Assembly (NCBI RefSeq): GCF_008271465.1 | Contig: NZ_VMDU01000002.1 | Span: 62,001 to 126,000, forward strand | DNA length: 64,000 nt | DNA from: Tabrizicola flagellatus | GTDB taxonomy: Bacteria; Pseudomonadota; Alphaproteobacteria; Rhodobacterales; Rhodobacteraceae | Direction: 5' to 3' | In this document: positions 18,357 through 27,756 of the stretch, in pieces | How positions within the stretch are numbered: position 1 is the first letter of the stretch | Layout of the letters: each line of letters opens with the position of its first letter | The notes under the pieces: generated by a model | The model's input: only the letters and a program-made list of their open reading frames with translations | Databases searched by the model: none | What the model was told of the DNA's origin: nothing | Position numbers and translations under genes: made by a program

Positions 18357-19265
18357 ATGCTGGTTTTCACGCATCCCGACTGCGCGCGCCATGTGACCCC
18401 GCCCGGGCATCCGGAGCGGGTGGAGCGTCTTGAGGCTGTCGAGCGCGGGCTTCGGGGCAGCGCGGTCGAGCGGCGGGAGTGTCCTTCGGGGGACGAGACG
18501 GAGGTGCTGCGCTGCCATCCGGCCGGGTATCTGGCGCGGGTGAAGGGGGCGGTGCCGGCAGAGGGCTGGGTGCAGCTGGATGGAGATACCTTCCTGTCCC
18601 CGGGATCGTACGAGGCGGCGCTGCGGGCGGTCGGGGGGATCTGCGCGGCGGTCGATGCGGTGGTATCGGGCGAGGCCCGGACCGTCTTTGTTGCCGGGCG
18701 GCCCCCGGGGCACCATGCCGAGCGCGAGACGGCGATGGGCTTCTGCCTGTTCGGGACGGTGGCCATCGGGGTGAAGCGGGCGCTGGATCATCACGGGCTG
18801 GGCCGCGTCGCCATCGTGGACTTCGATGTGCATCACGGCAACGGAACGCAGGATCTGCTGTGGAACGAGGGGAGGTGCCTGTTCGTCTCCAGCCACCAGA
18901 TGCCGCTCTATCCGGGGACCGGGCAGCCTGATGAGCGGGGGGCGCAGGGGCAGATCCTGAACTTGCCGCTGCGACCCGGATCTGGCGGACGGGCGATGCG
19001 CGAGGTTTATGAGGGCGCGGTGTTTCCGGCCCTGCGCGACTGGAAACCTGAGTTGCTGCTCATATCGGCCGGCTTCGATGCCCATGCCCATGATCCGCTG
19101 GCGGGATTGGAGTGGCAGGCCGATGACTATCGCTGGCTGACCGAGCGCCTGTGCGATTTCGCCGGGGGGCGGGTGGTATCCTCACTGGAGGGTGGCTATG
19201 ATCTCGATGCGCTGGCGGCCTGCGTTGCCGCGCATGTGGGTGTGCTGGAGGAGCGGGGCCGATGA
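18357..19265 (+). CDS. Histone deacetylase-family protein (class II HDAC / polyamine deacetylase-like)
   Basis: The 302-residue product is a zinc-dependent deacetylase of the arginase/HDAC fold. Visible motifs are RPPGHHAERETAMGFCLFG (catalytic His pair), VAIVDFDVHHGNGTQD (zinc ligands Asp and His), SSHQMPLYPGTG and LISAGFDAHAHDPLAG (third zinc Asp). Bacterial members act on acetylated polyamines or small amides; the substrate here is unknown. ATG 18357 is preferred because upstream in-frame starts would translate the repeat leader as PEYFEKGK. The stop overlaps xseB (ATGA), placing the gene at the head of an xseB-ispA operon. Confidence 0.88.
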   Translation: MLVFTHPDCARHVTPPGHPERVERLEAVERGLRGSAVERRECPSGDETEVLRCHPAGYLARVKGAVPAEGWVQLDGDTFLSPGSYEAALRAVGGICAAVDAVVSGEARTVFVAGRPPGHHAERETAMGFCLFGTVAIGVKRALDHHGLGRVAIVDFDVHHGNGTQDLLWNEGRCLFVSSHQMPLYPGTGQPDERGAQGQILNLPLRPGSGGRAMREVYEGAVFPALRDWKPELLLISAGFDAHAHDPLAGLEWQADDYRWLTERLCDFAGGRVVSSLEGGYDLDALAACVAAHVGVLEERGR

Positions 19266-19501
19266 GCGACAAGGCAGTTGAGACGATGAGCTTCGAGGAG
19301 GCGATGGCCGCCCTGGAGCAGGTCGTGGGGGCTTTGGAGCGCGGCGAGGTTCCGCTGGAGCAGTCGATCGCGCTGTATGAGCGCGGGGCGCAGCTCAAGG
19401 CGCATTGCGCGAAGAAGCTGGCCGAGGCCGAGGAGAAGGTGGAACTGATCCGGGCGCAGGAAGGCCGGGCGGTGGGCACGACTCCGGCGGAGGGGATGTG
19501 A
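19262..19501 (+). CDS. xseB: Exodeoxyribonuclease VII small subunit
   Basis: XseB is the small subunit of the single-strand-specific exonuclease VII. The 79-residue product shows the family pattern SFEEAMAALEQVVGALERGE, VPLEQSIALYERGAQLKAHC and LAEAEEKVELI. The start overlaps the upstream deacetylase stop by 4 bp and its stop overlaps the ispA start by 4 bp. xseB-ispA-dxs is a frequent proteobacterial order. The large subunit xseA is not in the window. Confidence 0.95.
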   Translation: MSDKAVETMSFEEAMAALEQVVGALERGEVPLEQSIALYERGAQLKAHCAKKLAEAEEKVELIRAQEGRAVGTTPAEGM

Positions 19502-20367
19502 CCTTTCAGGAGCGGCTGACGGCGGATGCAGCGCTGTGCGAGGCGCGGCTTCTGGCGGCCTTGCAGGGCCGTGCGGACCAGCCGGTGACCGACGCGATGC
19601 GCTATGCGGTGCGGGGCGGTAAGCGGCTGCGCGGGTTCCTGGTGCTGGAAGGCGCGCGGATGCTGGGGGTTCCCGAGGGGCAGGCGGTCAGCGCGGCGGC
19701 GGCGATCGAGGCGCTGCATGCCTATTCGCTCGTGCACGATGATCTGCCCTGCATGGACGACGACGACCTGCGGCGCGGGCAGCCCACGGTGCACCGGAAA
19801 TGGGACGAGGCGACGGCGGTGCTGGCGGGCGATGCCTTGCAGACGCTGGCCTTCGAGCTCTTGTGCGATCCGGCGCTTGGCTCGGCCGAGGTGCGGATGG
19901 AGCTGGTGCGGGGGCTGGCGGTCGCCTCGGGTATCGACGGCATGGTGCTGGGCCAGGCGCTGGACATCGCGGCCGAGACGGCGGGGCGGAGCCTGACGCT
20001 GGAGGAGATCACCGCGCTGCAGGCGGGCAAGACCGGCGCGCTGATCGGCTTTGCCGCCGAGGCCGGGGCGATCCTTGCCGGGGCGGACCGCGCCCCGCTG
20101 CGCGCCTATGCGGCGGCGCTGGGCCTCGCCTTCCAGATCGCCGACGACATCCTGGACGTGACCGGTGACAGCGCGACCCTGGGCAAGCGGGCGCAGAAGG
20201 ATGCCGAGGCCGGCAAGGCGACTTTCGTCTCGCTTCTCGGGCTGGAGGCGGCGCGAGCCAAGGCGCGCGACCTGGTGGCCGAGGCAGAGGCGGCGCTGGC
20301 CCCCTATGGCGAGCGGTCGGCGCATTTGCGCGCCGCCGCCCGTTTTGTCATCGAGCGGCAGGCCTGA
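19498..20367 (+). CDS. ispA: Farnesyl/geranyl diphosphate synthase
   Basis: IspA condenses DMAPP with isopentenyl diphosphate to geranyl and farnesyl diphosphate. The 289-residue product has the first aspartate-rich motif in SLVHDDLPCMDDDDLRRG, the second in LAFQIADDILDVTGD, and GKTGALIGFAAEAG. The likely start is GTG 19498, overlapping xseB (GTGA). The open frame upstream of this lies within xseB. dxs, about 1 kb away, supplies the same pathway. Confidence 0.94.
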   Translation: MTFQERLTADAALCEARLLAALQGRADQPVTDAMRYAVRGGKRLRGFLVLEGARMLGVPEGQAVSAAAAIEALHAYSLVHDDLPCMDDDDLRRGQPTVHRKWDEATAVLAGDALQTLAFELLCDPALGSAEVRMELVRGLAVASGIDGMVLGQALDIAAETAGRSLTLEEITALQAGKTGALIGFAAEAGAILAGADRAPLRAYAAALGLAFQIADDILDVTGDSATLGKRAQKDAEAGKATFVSLLGLEAARAKARDLVAEAEAALAPYGERSAHLRAAARFVIERQA

Positions 20368-20388
20368 TCGGCCTGTCGTCGAAGGCCC

Positions 20389-21159
20389 TTACAGCGACTG
20401 GATCTGGCCCTTCAGCGTCGCGATCAGGTTCGAGACCAGGGCCGGATCGAAGGCGACCGGGCCGCGGGCCGCCGGATCGGGGGCGAACATCACCACGTCG
20501 TCGAAGGCCAGTGCCATCTTCGTGGCCTGCTGCTTGACCGCCGGATCGCGGCTGAAGACCAGCAGATCCAGCTCTCCCCTGGCCGCCATCAGCAGGCTCC
20601 ACGCCTTCTGATACTGCGGCACCGCCGTCGTGCCCGAGGGATCGAGCTGCGCCAGCGCCTCTTCGGCGTTCAGGATCAGGGCGTGGAGCAAGTCCTGTTC
20701 GGTGGGGGCCAGCGCCTCTTTCGCCCGCTTCAGGCCGGTCAGCGCGTCGATGTAGGTCTCATCCGTAGGGCCCTGGGCCAGCGCGGCGAGCAGCGGCTCC
20801 AGGTCCGGGGCGCCGGCCTGGGCCAGGGCCTCGCGGATCTGGGGAAAGTCGGTCTTCCAGGCTTCCTCGAACTGGGCGGCGCCGCCGCCTGCTGCGCCTT
20901 CCTGCCGCAGCAGATGACCGAGGAGCAGGTTGCCCTGGATGCCGACCAGTTGGGCCATCACGCCGATCACGTCGTTGCTGACGGTCTGCAACCGGGCCTT
21001 TGCATCCGCAGGCGCAGGGTGAGGAAAGGCCAGGCCCGGCGTAGCTGCCTGGGCCAGGGGTGCCAACGCCAGCCCGGCGAGCAGCGCGAGGCAGGCGACG
21101 CGGCGCCCTGCGGTGGCCACGGTCAGGGTGTGCGGGAGTGTCGGGGTGCGGTTCGGCAT
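20389..21159 (-). CDS. Secreted or periplasmic hypothetical protein
   Basis: I do not recognise the family. The 256-residue product begins with a signal peptide: a basic region, then VACLALLAGLALAPLAQA with an AQA-A cleavage site near residue 41. The mature part is alpha-helical with no cysteines (LVGIQGNLLLGHLLRQEG, LLHALILNAEEALAQLDP). It lies opposite the isoprenoid genes between ispA and dxs and converges with ispA. ATG 21159 follows GAGGA; the longer frame upstream lacks a good start context. Confidence 0.6.
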   Translation of the reverse strand: MPNRTPTLPHTLTVATAGRRVACLALLAGLALAPLAQAATPGLAFPHPAPADAKARLQTVSNDVIGVMAQLVGIQGNLLLGHLLRQEGAAGGGAAQFEEAWKTDFPQIREALAQAGAPDLEPLLAALAQGPTDETYIDALTGLKRAKEALAPTEQDLLHALILNAEEALAQLDPSGTTAVPQYQKAWSLLMAARGELDLLVFSRDPAVKQQATKMALAFDDVVMFAPDPAARGPVAFDPALVSNLIATLKGQIQSL

Positions 21160-21391
21160 GGGCTCCTCTGGGCTGTTGCACGGGATCTCGCGGATGCGGT
21201 CCGTTGGGTTGCCGCGGAGGAAGCAGGAAATTGTGACCAATATTCGCTAAGGTTGTGGCGGCACTGGGCAAAGTTGCTTGCGGCTGTGGACAAGCCGCGC
21301 GGCCTGCGTCACTTGCGCCGGTCGCGGCTGCGCGATTGCCCCTTGTGGCGATTCCGTCTAGATGCTGCGGAAACGGCCCGAGGGTTTCCGC

Positions 21392-23305
21392 GTGCAAGAC
21401 CGTCCCCATACGCCCCTGCTTGACCGGGTGCATCTGCCATCGGACCTGAAGGCGCTGTCCGACCGCGAGCTGCGGCAACTGGCCGACGAGCTGCGGGCCG
21501 AGACGATCAGTGCCGTCAGCCAGACCGGCGGGCACCTGGGGGCCGGTCTCGGGGTTGTCGAGCTGACGGTGGCGATCCACGCCGTCTTCGACACGCCGCG
21601 CGACAAGCTGATCTGGGACGTGGGCCATCAGTGCTATCCGCACAAGATCCTGACCGGGAGGCGGGACCGGATCAGGACCCTGCGGCAGGAGGGGGGCCTG
21701 AGCGGCTTCACCAAGCGGTCGGAAAGCCCCTATGACCCGTTCGGGGCAGCGCATAGCTCGACCTCGATCTCGGCGGCGCTGGGGTTTGCCATGGCGGCGG
21801 ATCTGGGCGGCGATCCTGGCGACGCGATCGCGGTGATCGGCGATGGCGCGATGAGCGCCGGCATGGCCTTCGAGGCGATGAACAACGCGGGCCATCTGGG
21901 CAAGCGGCTGTTCGTGATCCTGAACGACAACGAGATGTCGATTGCCCCGCCGGTGGGAGCGTTGTCGGCCTATCTGAGCGGGCTCTATGCCGCCGCGCCG
22001 ATGCAGGACCTGAAGCAGGTGGCGAAGGGGATCGTGGGGCTTTTGCCCTCGCCGTTCCAGGAGGGGGCGAAGCGGGCCAAGGACATGCTGAAGGGCATGG
22101 CGGTGGGCGGAACGCTGTTTGAGTCCCTGGGGTTCGAATATGTCGGTCCCATCGACGGGCATGACCTGGACCAGCTTCTGCCGGTGCTGCGGACGCTGAA
22201 GGCGCGGGCGACGGGGCCGGTGCTGCTGCATGTGCTGACGAAGAAGGGCAAGGGCTATGCCCCGGCCGAAACGGCACGGGACAAGGGGCACGCGACGGGC
22301 AAGTTCGACGTGCTGACGGGCGTGCAGGTGAAGGCGGCGTCAAATGCTCCGTCCTACACCAAGGTCTTCGCGCAGAGCCTGGTGGCCGAGGCGGAGCGGG
22401 ACGAGAAGATCGTCGCGGTGACGGCGGCGATGCCGGACGGGACGGGGCTGGACCTCTTCGCCGCGCGGTTCCCGAAGCGGTGTTTCGACGTGGGGATCGC
22501 CGAGCAGCATGCGGTGACCTTCAGCGCGGGGCTGGCGGCGGGGGGGATGAAGCCGTTCTGCGCGATCTATTCGACCTTCCTCCAGCGTGGCTACGATCAG
22601 GTCGTGCATGACGTGGCGATCCAGCGCCTGCCGGTTCGGTTTGCGATCGACCGGGCGGGGCTGGTGGGGGCGGACGGGGCAACCCATGCGGGGGCCTTCG
22701 ACGTGGCCTTCCTCGCGAACCTGCCGGGGATGGTGGTGATGGCGGCCGCCGACGAGGCGGAACTGGTCCACATGGTGGCCACTGCGGCGGCCTGGGATGA
22801 GGGACCGATCGCGTTCCGCTATCCGAGGGGCGAGGGCGTGGGGGTGGAGATGCCCGCGCGGGGCGTCCCGCTGGAGATCGGCAAGGGCCGGGTGATCCGC
22901 GAGGGGTCGCGGGTGGCGATCCTGTCCTTCGGCACGCGGCTGTCGGAAAGCCTGAAGGCGGCGGAGGCCCTGGGCTCGCGCGGCGTGTCGGTGACGGTCG
23001 CGGATGCCCGGTTTGCGAAGCCGCTGGACCGGGACCTGGTCCTGCAACTGGCGCGGGGGCACGAGGCGCTGGTGACGGTGGAAGAGGGCGCGGTGGGGGG
23101 CTTCGGGTCCCATGTGGCGCAGCTTCTGGCCGAGGAAGGGGTGTTCGACCGGGGGCTGAAGTTCCGGTCGCTGGTCCTGCCGGACATCTTCATCGACCAG
23201 GCCTCGCCCGAGGCGATGTACCGTGTCGCGGGGCTGGATGCGGGGCATATCGAGGCCAGGGTGCTGGAGGCGCTGGGCGTCGCGGTGGTGGGGAAGAGGG
23301 CGTGA
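21392..23305 (+). CDS. dxs: 1-deoxy-D-xylulose-5-phosphate synthase
   Basis: DXS makes deoxyxylulose 5-phosphate from pyruvate and glyceraldehyde 3-phosphate, the entry step of the MEP isoprenoid pathway. The product (about 637 residues) has the thiamine-diphosphate motif [19 protein letters not shown]-terminal [20 protein letters not shown] and [17 protein letters not shown], the transketolase pyrimidine domain [18 protein letters not shown] and the C-terminal domain. GTG 21392 ([13 protein letters not shown]) matches the usual family start; ATG 21362 is an alternative. The TGA is followed at once by a TGTCCA palindrome. Confidence 0.95.
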   Translation: MQDRPHTPLLDRVHLPSDLKALSDRELRQLADELRAETISAVSQTGGHLGAGLGVVELTVAIHAVFDTPRDKLIWDVGHQCYPHKILTGRRDRIRTLRQEGGLSGFTKRSESPYDPFGAAHSSTSISAALGFAMAADLGGDPGDAIAVIGDGAMSAGMAFEAMNNAGHLGKRLFVILNDNEMSIAPPVGALSAYLSGLYAAAPMQDLKQVAKGIVGLLPSPFQEGAKRAKDMLKGMAVGGTLFESLGFEYVGPIDGHDLDQLLPVLRTLKARATGPVLLHVLTKKGKGYAPAETARDKGHATGKFDVLTGVQVKAASNAPSYTKVFAQSLVAEAERDEKIVAVTAAMPDGTGLDLFAARFPKRCFDVGIAEQHAVTFSAGLAAGGMKPFCAIYSTFLQRGYDQVVHDVAIQRLPVRFAIDRAGLVGADGATHAGAFDVAFLANLPGMVVMAAADEAELVHMVATAAAWDEGPIAFRYPRGEGVGVEMPARGVPLEIGKGRVIREGSRVAILSFGTRLSESLKAAEALGSRGVSVTVADARFAKPLDRDLVLQLARGHEALVTVEEGAVGGFGSHVAQLLAEEGVFDRGLKFRSLVLPDIFIDQASPEAMYRVAGLDAGHIEARVLEALGVAVVGKRA

Positions 23306-23306
23306 G

Positions 23307-23321
23307 TGTCCACGGTGGACA
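23307..23321. repeat. Palindrome TGTCCA-N3-TGGACA after a stop codon (copy 2)
   Basis: TGTCCACGGTGGACA begins one base after the dxs TGA. It has the same 6-bp arms and 3-bp centre as the copy at 14956-14970. Confidence 0.55.
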
Positions 23322-23423
23322 AATCCGCCAAACTGTTGATTTACATTGAAAAGGCTTGCGGCTGTTAAGGTGGTGTTAACCCCTTGCCGCGATGATTTGC
23401 AGGGCTGCTGAACCGGGGGTGAG

Positions 23424-24359
23424 ATGCCTATTCCGACGATGGGTGAATTCCTGTTGCCCTGTCTGCGCCTGTTGGCAGCCGATGCGCGTAACACGCGGGA
23501 TTGTCTGCCTGCGCTTCGGGTGGAGTTCGGGCTGACGGACGACGAGATGGCCGAGATGCTGAACAGCGGCACCCGCACCCGCGTCTTTGATCGGGCCGAC
23601 TGGGCAGTGTTTCATCTGCTGAAGGCGGGGCTGGTCGAACGGCCGGAGCGGGGGGTTTATCGTGCCTCGGCCGAGGGGCGGGCGTGGCTGGCGGCGGGAA
23701 AGCCGCTGGACTGGCGGATCATCAAGTCGATCCCGGCTCATCAGGCGGCCATGGCCGAGGCCGCCGAAAGGAACGCGTCGAAAGAGGCAGCCCCCGGTCT
23801 GTCGCGCGACGTTGCCGACCTGCCAGACGAGACCCCGGAAGACCTGATCGAGCGGGCATCCAAGGAAGCCGAGGCCGGGCTGATCGAAGACCTGTTGCAG
23901 CGGCTTTACCGGATGAATCCCGTCCGGTTCGAGCGCCTGATCCTCGATCTCCTGAAAGCCATGGGCTACGGCGCGGGGTCGTTCGGCAAGCACGAGATGA
24001 CCAAGGCCAGCGGCGACGGAGGGATCGACGGGATCATCCACGAGGACGCGCTGGGGCTGGATGCGGTCTAAATCCAGGCGAAACGCTATCAGGCCGAGAC
24101 CAAGGTCGGACGCCCGGCGATCCAGCAGTTCATCGGCAGCCTGACGGGGGAAGGCGCGACCAAGGGGGTGTTCGTCACCACCTCGGATTTCTCGGCCGAG
24201 GCGCAGGGATACCTGTCCAAGGTGCAGCACCGGGTCAAGCTGATCGGCGGGCGGGAACTGGCGCGGCTGATGATCCGGCATGGCGTGGGCGTGCGCGACC
24301 GGGTGTCCTATGTCATTCGCAGCGTGGACGAGGACTATTTCGCCGACCCCGAAGGGTGA
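23424..24359 (+). pseudogene. mrr: Mrr-type restriction endonuclease with an in-frame stop
   Basis: The full frame would encode a 311-residue Mrr-like enzyme, a type IV restriction protein cutting modified DNA. It has an N-terminal winged-helix Mrr_N domain (about residues 1-110; GEFLLPCLRLLA, DWAVFHLLKAGLV) and a C-terminal nuclease domain (about 170-311; MNPVRFERLILDLLKAMGYG, GDGGIDGII, IQAKRYQ, GVFVTTSDFSAEA, IGGRELARLMI). Codon 216 is TAA (24069-24071), one codon before the catalytic QAK. Tyr (TAT/TAC) is expected here, so one substitution explains it. The downstream 96 codons remain intact, so the mutation is recent, a sequencing error, or read through. Confidence 0.85.
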
Positions 24360-24436
24360 TGTCCGCCGCGCTGTGGGAGAGTCGCCGGTCCTTTTGCCCG
24401 ACCCGGGGACAATCGCGGAAAGCCTGACCTGCGGAT

Positions 24437-24459
24437 GGTGCGCTGTAGCACACCCTACG
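24437..24459. repeat. Single arm of the GTAGGGTGCGC palindrome at the pip stop
   Basis: 23 nt identical to 1958-1980 except for one base. As in mutS, the arm provides the TAG stop (24457-24455) of the minus-strand gene. The partner arm is missing, so it cannot form the hairpin. Confidence 0.75.
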
Positions 24460-25426
24460 ATTGACGTAACCCGTCCATCACCCGCACCAGCGCCTCGCTG
24501 ATCCCCGGTTCGGACAGGGCATGGCCGGCCATGGGGACCATCTTCAGCTCGCATTTCGCCCAACCCCGCGACAGGGACCAGGCCGACTGTGGCGGGCAGA
24601 TCATGTCATAGCGGCCCTGGACGATGGTCGTCGGGATGTGTTCGATCCGGCGGCGTTCGCGCAGGATCCAGCCGTCGCATTCCAGGAAGCCCGCGTTCTG
24701 GAAATAGTGGTTCTCCAGCCGCGCGAAGGCGCGGGCATAGTCCGAGGGGCTTTCGCCCAGCGCGCCTTCGTTCTGGATCGAGGCAAGGGCGTTTTCCCAG
24801 TTGGCCCAGATCCGGCCGAAGCGGGTTTCCTCGACCAGGTTGCCGGAAAAGAGCCGGCGGTGATAGGCGGCGATCAGGTCGCCTCGTTCGGCCTCGGGGA
24901 TGACTTCGACAAAGCGCGACCAGAGATCGGGGAAGAAGGCCCCGGCGCCGCCGCCGTAGAACCAGGTGAGCTCGGCCCGGGTGGCGAGGAACACGCCGCG
25001 CAGGACCAGGTGGGAGACGCGGTCGGGATGCGTGATCGCATAGATCAGCGCCAGCGTCGCGCCCCAGCTGCCGCCGAAGCCGATGAAGCGGTCGATGCCG
25101 AGGGTAGAGCGGATGGTCTCGACATCCTGGACGAGGTGCCAGGTGGTGTTGGCGGTGACGCTGGCATGGGGACGCGACCGGCCGCAGCCGCGCTGGTCGA
25201 AGAGGACGACGCGGAAGGCGCGTGGGTCGAAATAGCGCCGCATCGCGGGAGAGCAGCCGCCGCCGGGGCCGCCGTGGAAGACGAGGACGGGGATGCCCTC
25301 GGGGTTGCCGCATTGCTCGACATAGACCCGGTGGCCGTCGCCCACGTCGATCACGCGCTGATCGAAGGGATCGATCGGCGGGTAAAGGTATTCGACTGCG
25401 CGCTTTTGACCTGATCTCTGATCCAT
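24455..25426 (-). CDS. pip: Prolyl aminopeptidase (proline iminopeptidase)
   Basis: Pip removes N-terminal proline from peptides. The 323-residue alpha/beta hydrolase has the oxyanion-hole motif [24 protein letters not shown], the nucleophile elbow [15 protein letters not shown] (Ser120), the acid region [10 protein letters not shown] and the histidine in [10 protein letters not shown]. The order and spacing match proline iminopeptidases. ATG 25426 gives the normal start. It diverges from ubiG with 68 bp between starts. Confidence 0.93.
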   Translation of the reverse strand: MDQRSGQKRAVEYLYPPIDPFDQRVIDVGDGHRVYVEQCGNPEGIPVLVFHGGPGGGCSPAMRRYFDPRAFRVVLFDQRGCGRSRPHASVTANTTWHLVQDVETIRSTLGIDRFIGFGGSWGATLALIYAITHPDRVSHLVLRGVFLATRAELTWFYGGGAGAFFPDLWSRFVEVIPEAERGDLIAAYHRRLFSGNLVEETRFGRIWANWENALASIQNEGALGESPSDYARAFARLENHYFQNAGFLECDGWILRERRRIEHIPTTIVQGRYDMICPPQSAWSLSRGWAKCELKMVPMAGHALSEPGISEALVRVMDGLRQS

Positions 25427-25494
25427 GTTCGACCTATATAGCCATGGGAAGGCCCGGAGTCGAAGGGCAATCGGTGGACGGACGGGAGACGGCG

Positions 25495-26232
25495 ATGACG
25501 GTGGACACGGTTGACCCGGCAGAGGTGGCCAAGTTCGAGGCGATGGCCGCGGAATGGTGGGACCCGGAGGGCAAGTTCAAGCCGCTGCACATGCTGAACC
25601 CCTGCCGGCTGGACTATATCACCCGCCAGATCGCCGCCGAGTTCGGGCGCGACCTGGCGGGGCCGGCGCCGTTCAAGGGGTTGCGGATCCTCGACATCGG
25701 CTGCGGCGGGGGCCTCTTGTCCGAGCCGATGGCGCGGCTTGGCGCCGACGTGGTGGGCGCGGATGCGGCCGAGAGGAACATTCCGGTGGCGCGGGTTCAT
25801 GCCGAGCAGTCGGGGCTGGCGATCGACTATCGCCACACCACGGCCGAGGCGCTGGCCGCGGCGGGCGAGCGGTTCGACGTGGTGCTGAACATGGAAGTGG
25901 TCGAGCATGTCGCCGACCCGCAGGCCTATCTGACCGCCTGCCAGGAGCTGCTGAAGCCGGGCGGCCTGATGATCTGTTCCACGCTGAACCGGAACCCGAA
26001 GTCCTTCCTGATGGCGATCATCGGCGCGGAATGGGTGATGCGCTGGCTGCCCAAGGGCACGCATGACTGGGCGAAGTTCATCACGCCGGACGAGCTTTAC
26101 GCGCTGATCGAGAAGGCGGGGCTGCGGCCGGTGGACCGCAAGGGCATGGTGTTCAACCCGGTGACCTGGCGCTGGGGCATGTCGGACCGCGACCTGAGCT
26201 GCAACTACGTCACCGCCTCGGTGAAGCCCTAG
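25495..26232 (+). CDS. ubiG: Ubiquinone biosynthesis O-methyltransferase UbiG
   Basis: UbiG carries out both O-methylations of the ubiquinone ring. The 245-residue product has [20 protein letters not shown], the SAM motif [36 protein letters not shown] and [20 protein letters not shown] with LRWLP-like membrane-facing residues, all typical. ATG 25495 after GGGAGA was chosen; the upstream frame is open but lacks family similarity. The stop overlaps the convergent PLP-fold gene by 4 bp. Confidence 0.96.
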   Translation: MTVDTVDPAEVAKFEAMAAEWWDPEGKFKPLHMLNPCRLDYITRQIAAEFGRDLAGPAPFKGLRILDIGCGGGLLSEPMARLGADVVGADAAERNIPVARVHAEQSGLAIDYRHTTAEALAAAGERFDVVLNMEVVEHVADPQAYLTACQELLKPGGLMICSTLNRNPKSFLMAIIGAEWVMRWLPKGTHDWAKFITPDELYALIEKAGLRPVDRKGMVFNPVTWRWGMSDRDLSCNYVTASVKP

Positions 26233-27434
26233 GCCGGAACCGTGCGTCGCGCCGGCAGACGGTCGAAAGCGCGGGAAACATCGCGGATCAGGTCGGCGAG
26301 GTCGTCGATATCGGCCAGGCCGTGCAGGGCGGAAAGTTCGATCCGCCAGCGCGGGGCGTGAATCGGCACCTGCGGGGCCATGAGCAGGCCCACCCTCGGT
26401 CCGGCGCTTTCCAGAAGGGCGGTCCTGGGCAGTGCGGTGTCCGCCGGCAGCAGCACCGGCACGAACGGTGCCGAACTGCCCGGGACGCGCAGCCCGTCGG
26501 CCATCAGGTGATTGCGCAGCCGCAGCGAAAGGCCATGCAGCCTGCGCCGGCGATGGCGGCCCTCGGGGCTGAAGACGACCTCGGCCGCGGCAAGGATGAC
26601 CGCGGCGCGATCGGCAGACAGGCGCGCCGGACCGGGATTGTCACGCCATGGCGCGGGGGTCAGGTCAGGATCGCGCCAGGCCGCGAAGCCTCCGGTCGCG
26701 CCGAAAGCCGCCGCGAAGCAGCCCAGCACGAGATCGACGCGGCCGAGGCAGCCCTGGATCTCCATCACGCCGCACCCGTCCTGGCCCATGACCCCGAAAT
26801 CCTGGGCCAGATCGACGATCAGGCGTGCGCCATACTCTCGGGCAAGCAGGCAGAGGTCCGCGAGGTCCGCCACCCGCGAGCCATGGGCGGAAACCGTCGG
26901 CACGACGATGAACACCCGGTCCGCATCCGGTTGCCCGGCCAACCTGCGCAGGCGACGCTCGACCCCTTCCAGCGACGCGAAGGGAAAGCGGAACAGTCCG
27001 GCACGGGAGGCAAGACCCGTCTCGAGGAAGGCGGCATCGGCGCCGGCATCGACAAGCAAGACATCGCCCGGGCGAAGAACGGACGACAGGACGAGGCGGA
27101 TCGCATCCGCTGCCGAGGCGAAGGCCACCGCCTCCGGAAGCCTGAGTTCCGAGGCGATCCGGCGTTCCAGAGCCTTGACCGGACCGTCCTGCACCGTCGC
27201 CAGGTCGGCCCCGGGACGGGGATGCGGATCGGGCAGGCAGGGGTCGAAGGGTTCGGAAACCGAAAGCCCGCCCAGCCCAAGCGGATCGCGCGTGGCGAAA
27301 TCGAGCCGAGGCCGGCGCCGGGCGTCGGTGTGCGCACTGAAATCCCGAAGCGGGCCGCCGTCGATCAGATCGCGCGGACGGACGGCCTGTGCATCGGCGC
27401 CGGGGAGCTCGTCCGAGCGTGCGGGTCCGGGCAT
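26229..27434 (-). CDS. AONS/KBL-like PLP-fold protein lacking the catalytic lysine
   Basis: The 401-residue product aligns by eye with the alpha-oxoamine synthase family (KBL, AONS, SPT). It has [13 protein letters not shown], an N-terminal substrate arm and [19 protein letters not shown], where active enzymes have a glycine-rich turn. The pyridine-N aspartate is in [18 protein letters not shown], and [18 protein letters not shown] stands where active members have the PLP lysine. The lysine is replaced by alanine and the histidines around the cofactor are also absent. It is probably a non-catalytic relative, perhaps regulatory or a partner subunit. ATG 27434 follows AGAGGT. It faces a divergent SARP-like regulator. 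Confidence 0.7.
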   Translation of the reverse strand: MPGPARSDELPGADAQAVRPRDLIDGGPLRDFSAHTDARRRPRLDFATRDPLGLGGLSVSEPFDPCLPDPHPRPGADLATVQDGPVKALERRIASELRLPEAVAFASAADAIRLVLSSVLRPGDVLLVDAGADAAFLETGLASRAGLFRFPFASLEGVERRLRRLAGQPDADRVFIVVPTVSAHGSRVADLADLCLLAREYGARLIVDLAQDFGVMGQDGCGVMEIQGCLGRVDLVLGCFAAAFGATGGFAAWRDPDLTPAPWRDNPGPARLSADRAAVILAAAEVVFSPEGRHRRRRLHGLSLRLRNHLMADGLRVPGSSAPFVPVLLPADTALPRTALLESAGPRVGLLMAPQVPIHAPRWRIELSALHGLADIDDLADLIRDVSRAFDRLPARRTVPA

Positions 27435-27756
27435 GTCGTGACCTCTTCCAGTTCCGGGTTCGATCTGCGGCCGCGGTTCGTCTGCCGCCTTCTGGTGCCA
27501 CCCTGCGATCAAGGGGGAGAAGCGCGCGTTAATTCCCCGTGAAACGCCGGGAAGGCGCGACATCGCGGCCCGCCGGAGGGCCTGGAACCGGCGAATCGAC
27601 CGTCTGGACACCCCAAAGGAGAGGGCAGATTTCACGCGATTTCACGATTTTCTCGCGGTCCGCGGTGACGCTCCGCGGCGATTGACGAAGATTTCACGCA
27701 GGCTTTCCGAACATGGCCCCCGATCGAGAGATGCGAGCACAAGCAGGGCCAAGACG
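27435..27756. promoter_or_regulatory. Divergent intergenic region with three GATTTCACG direct repeats
   Basis: This 322-bp gap separates the PLP-fold gene from the SARP-like gene. It holds GATTTCACG at 27628-27636, 27638-27646 and 27690-27698; the first two are exactly one helical turn (10 bp) apart. These may be activator sites for the SARP-like protein, since SARP regulators favour direct repeats with turn spacing. No gene is seen in it. Confidence 0.5.
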
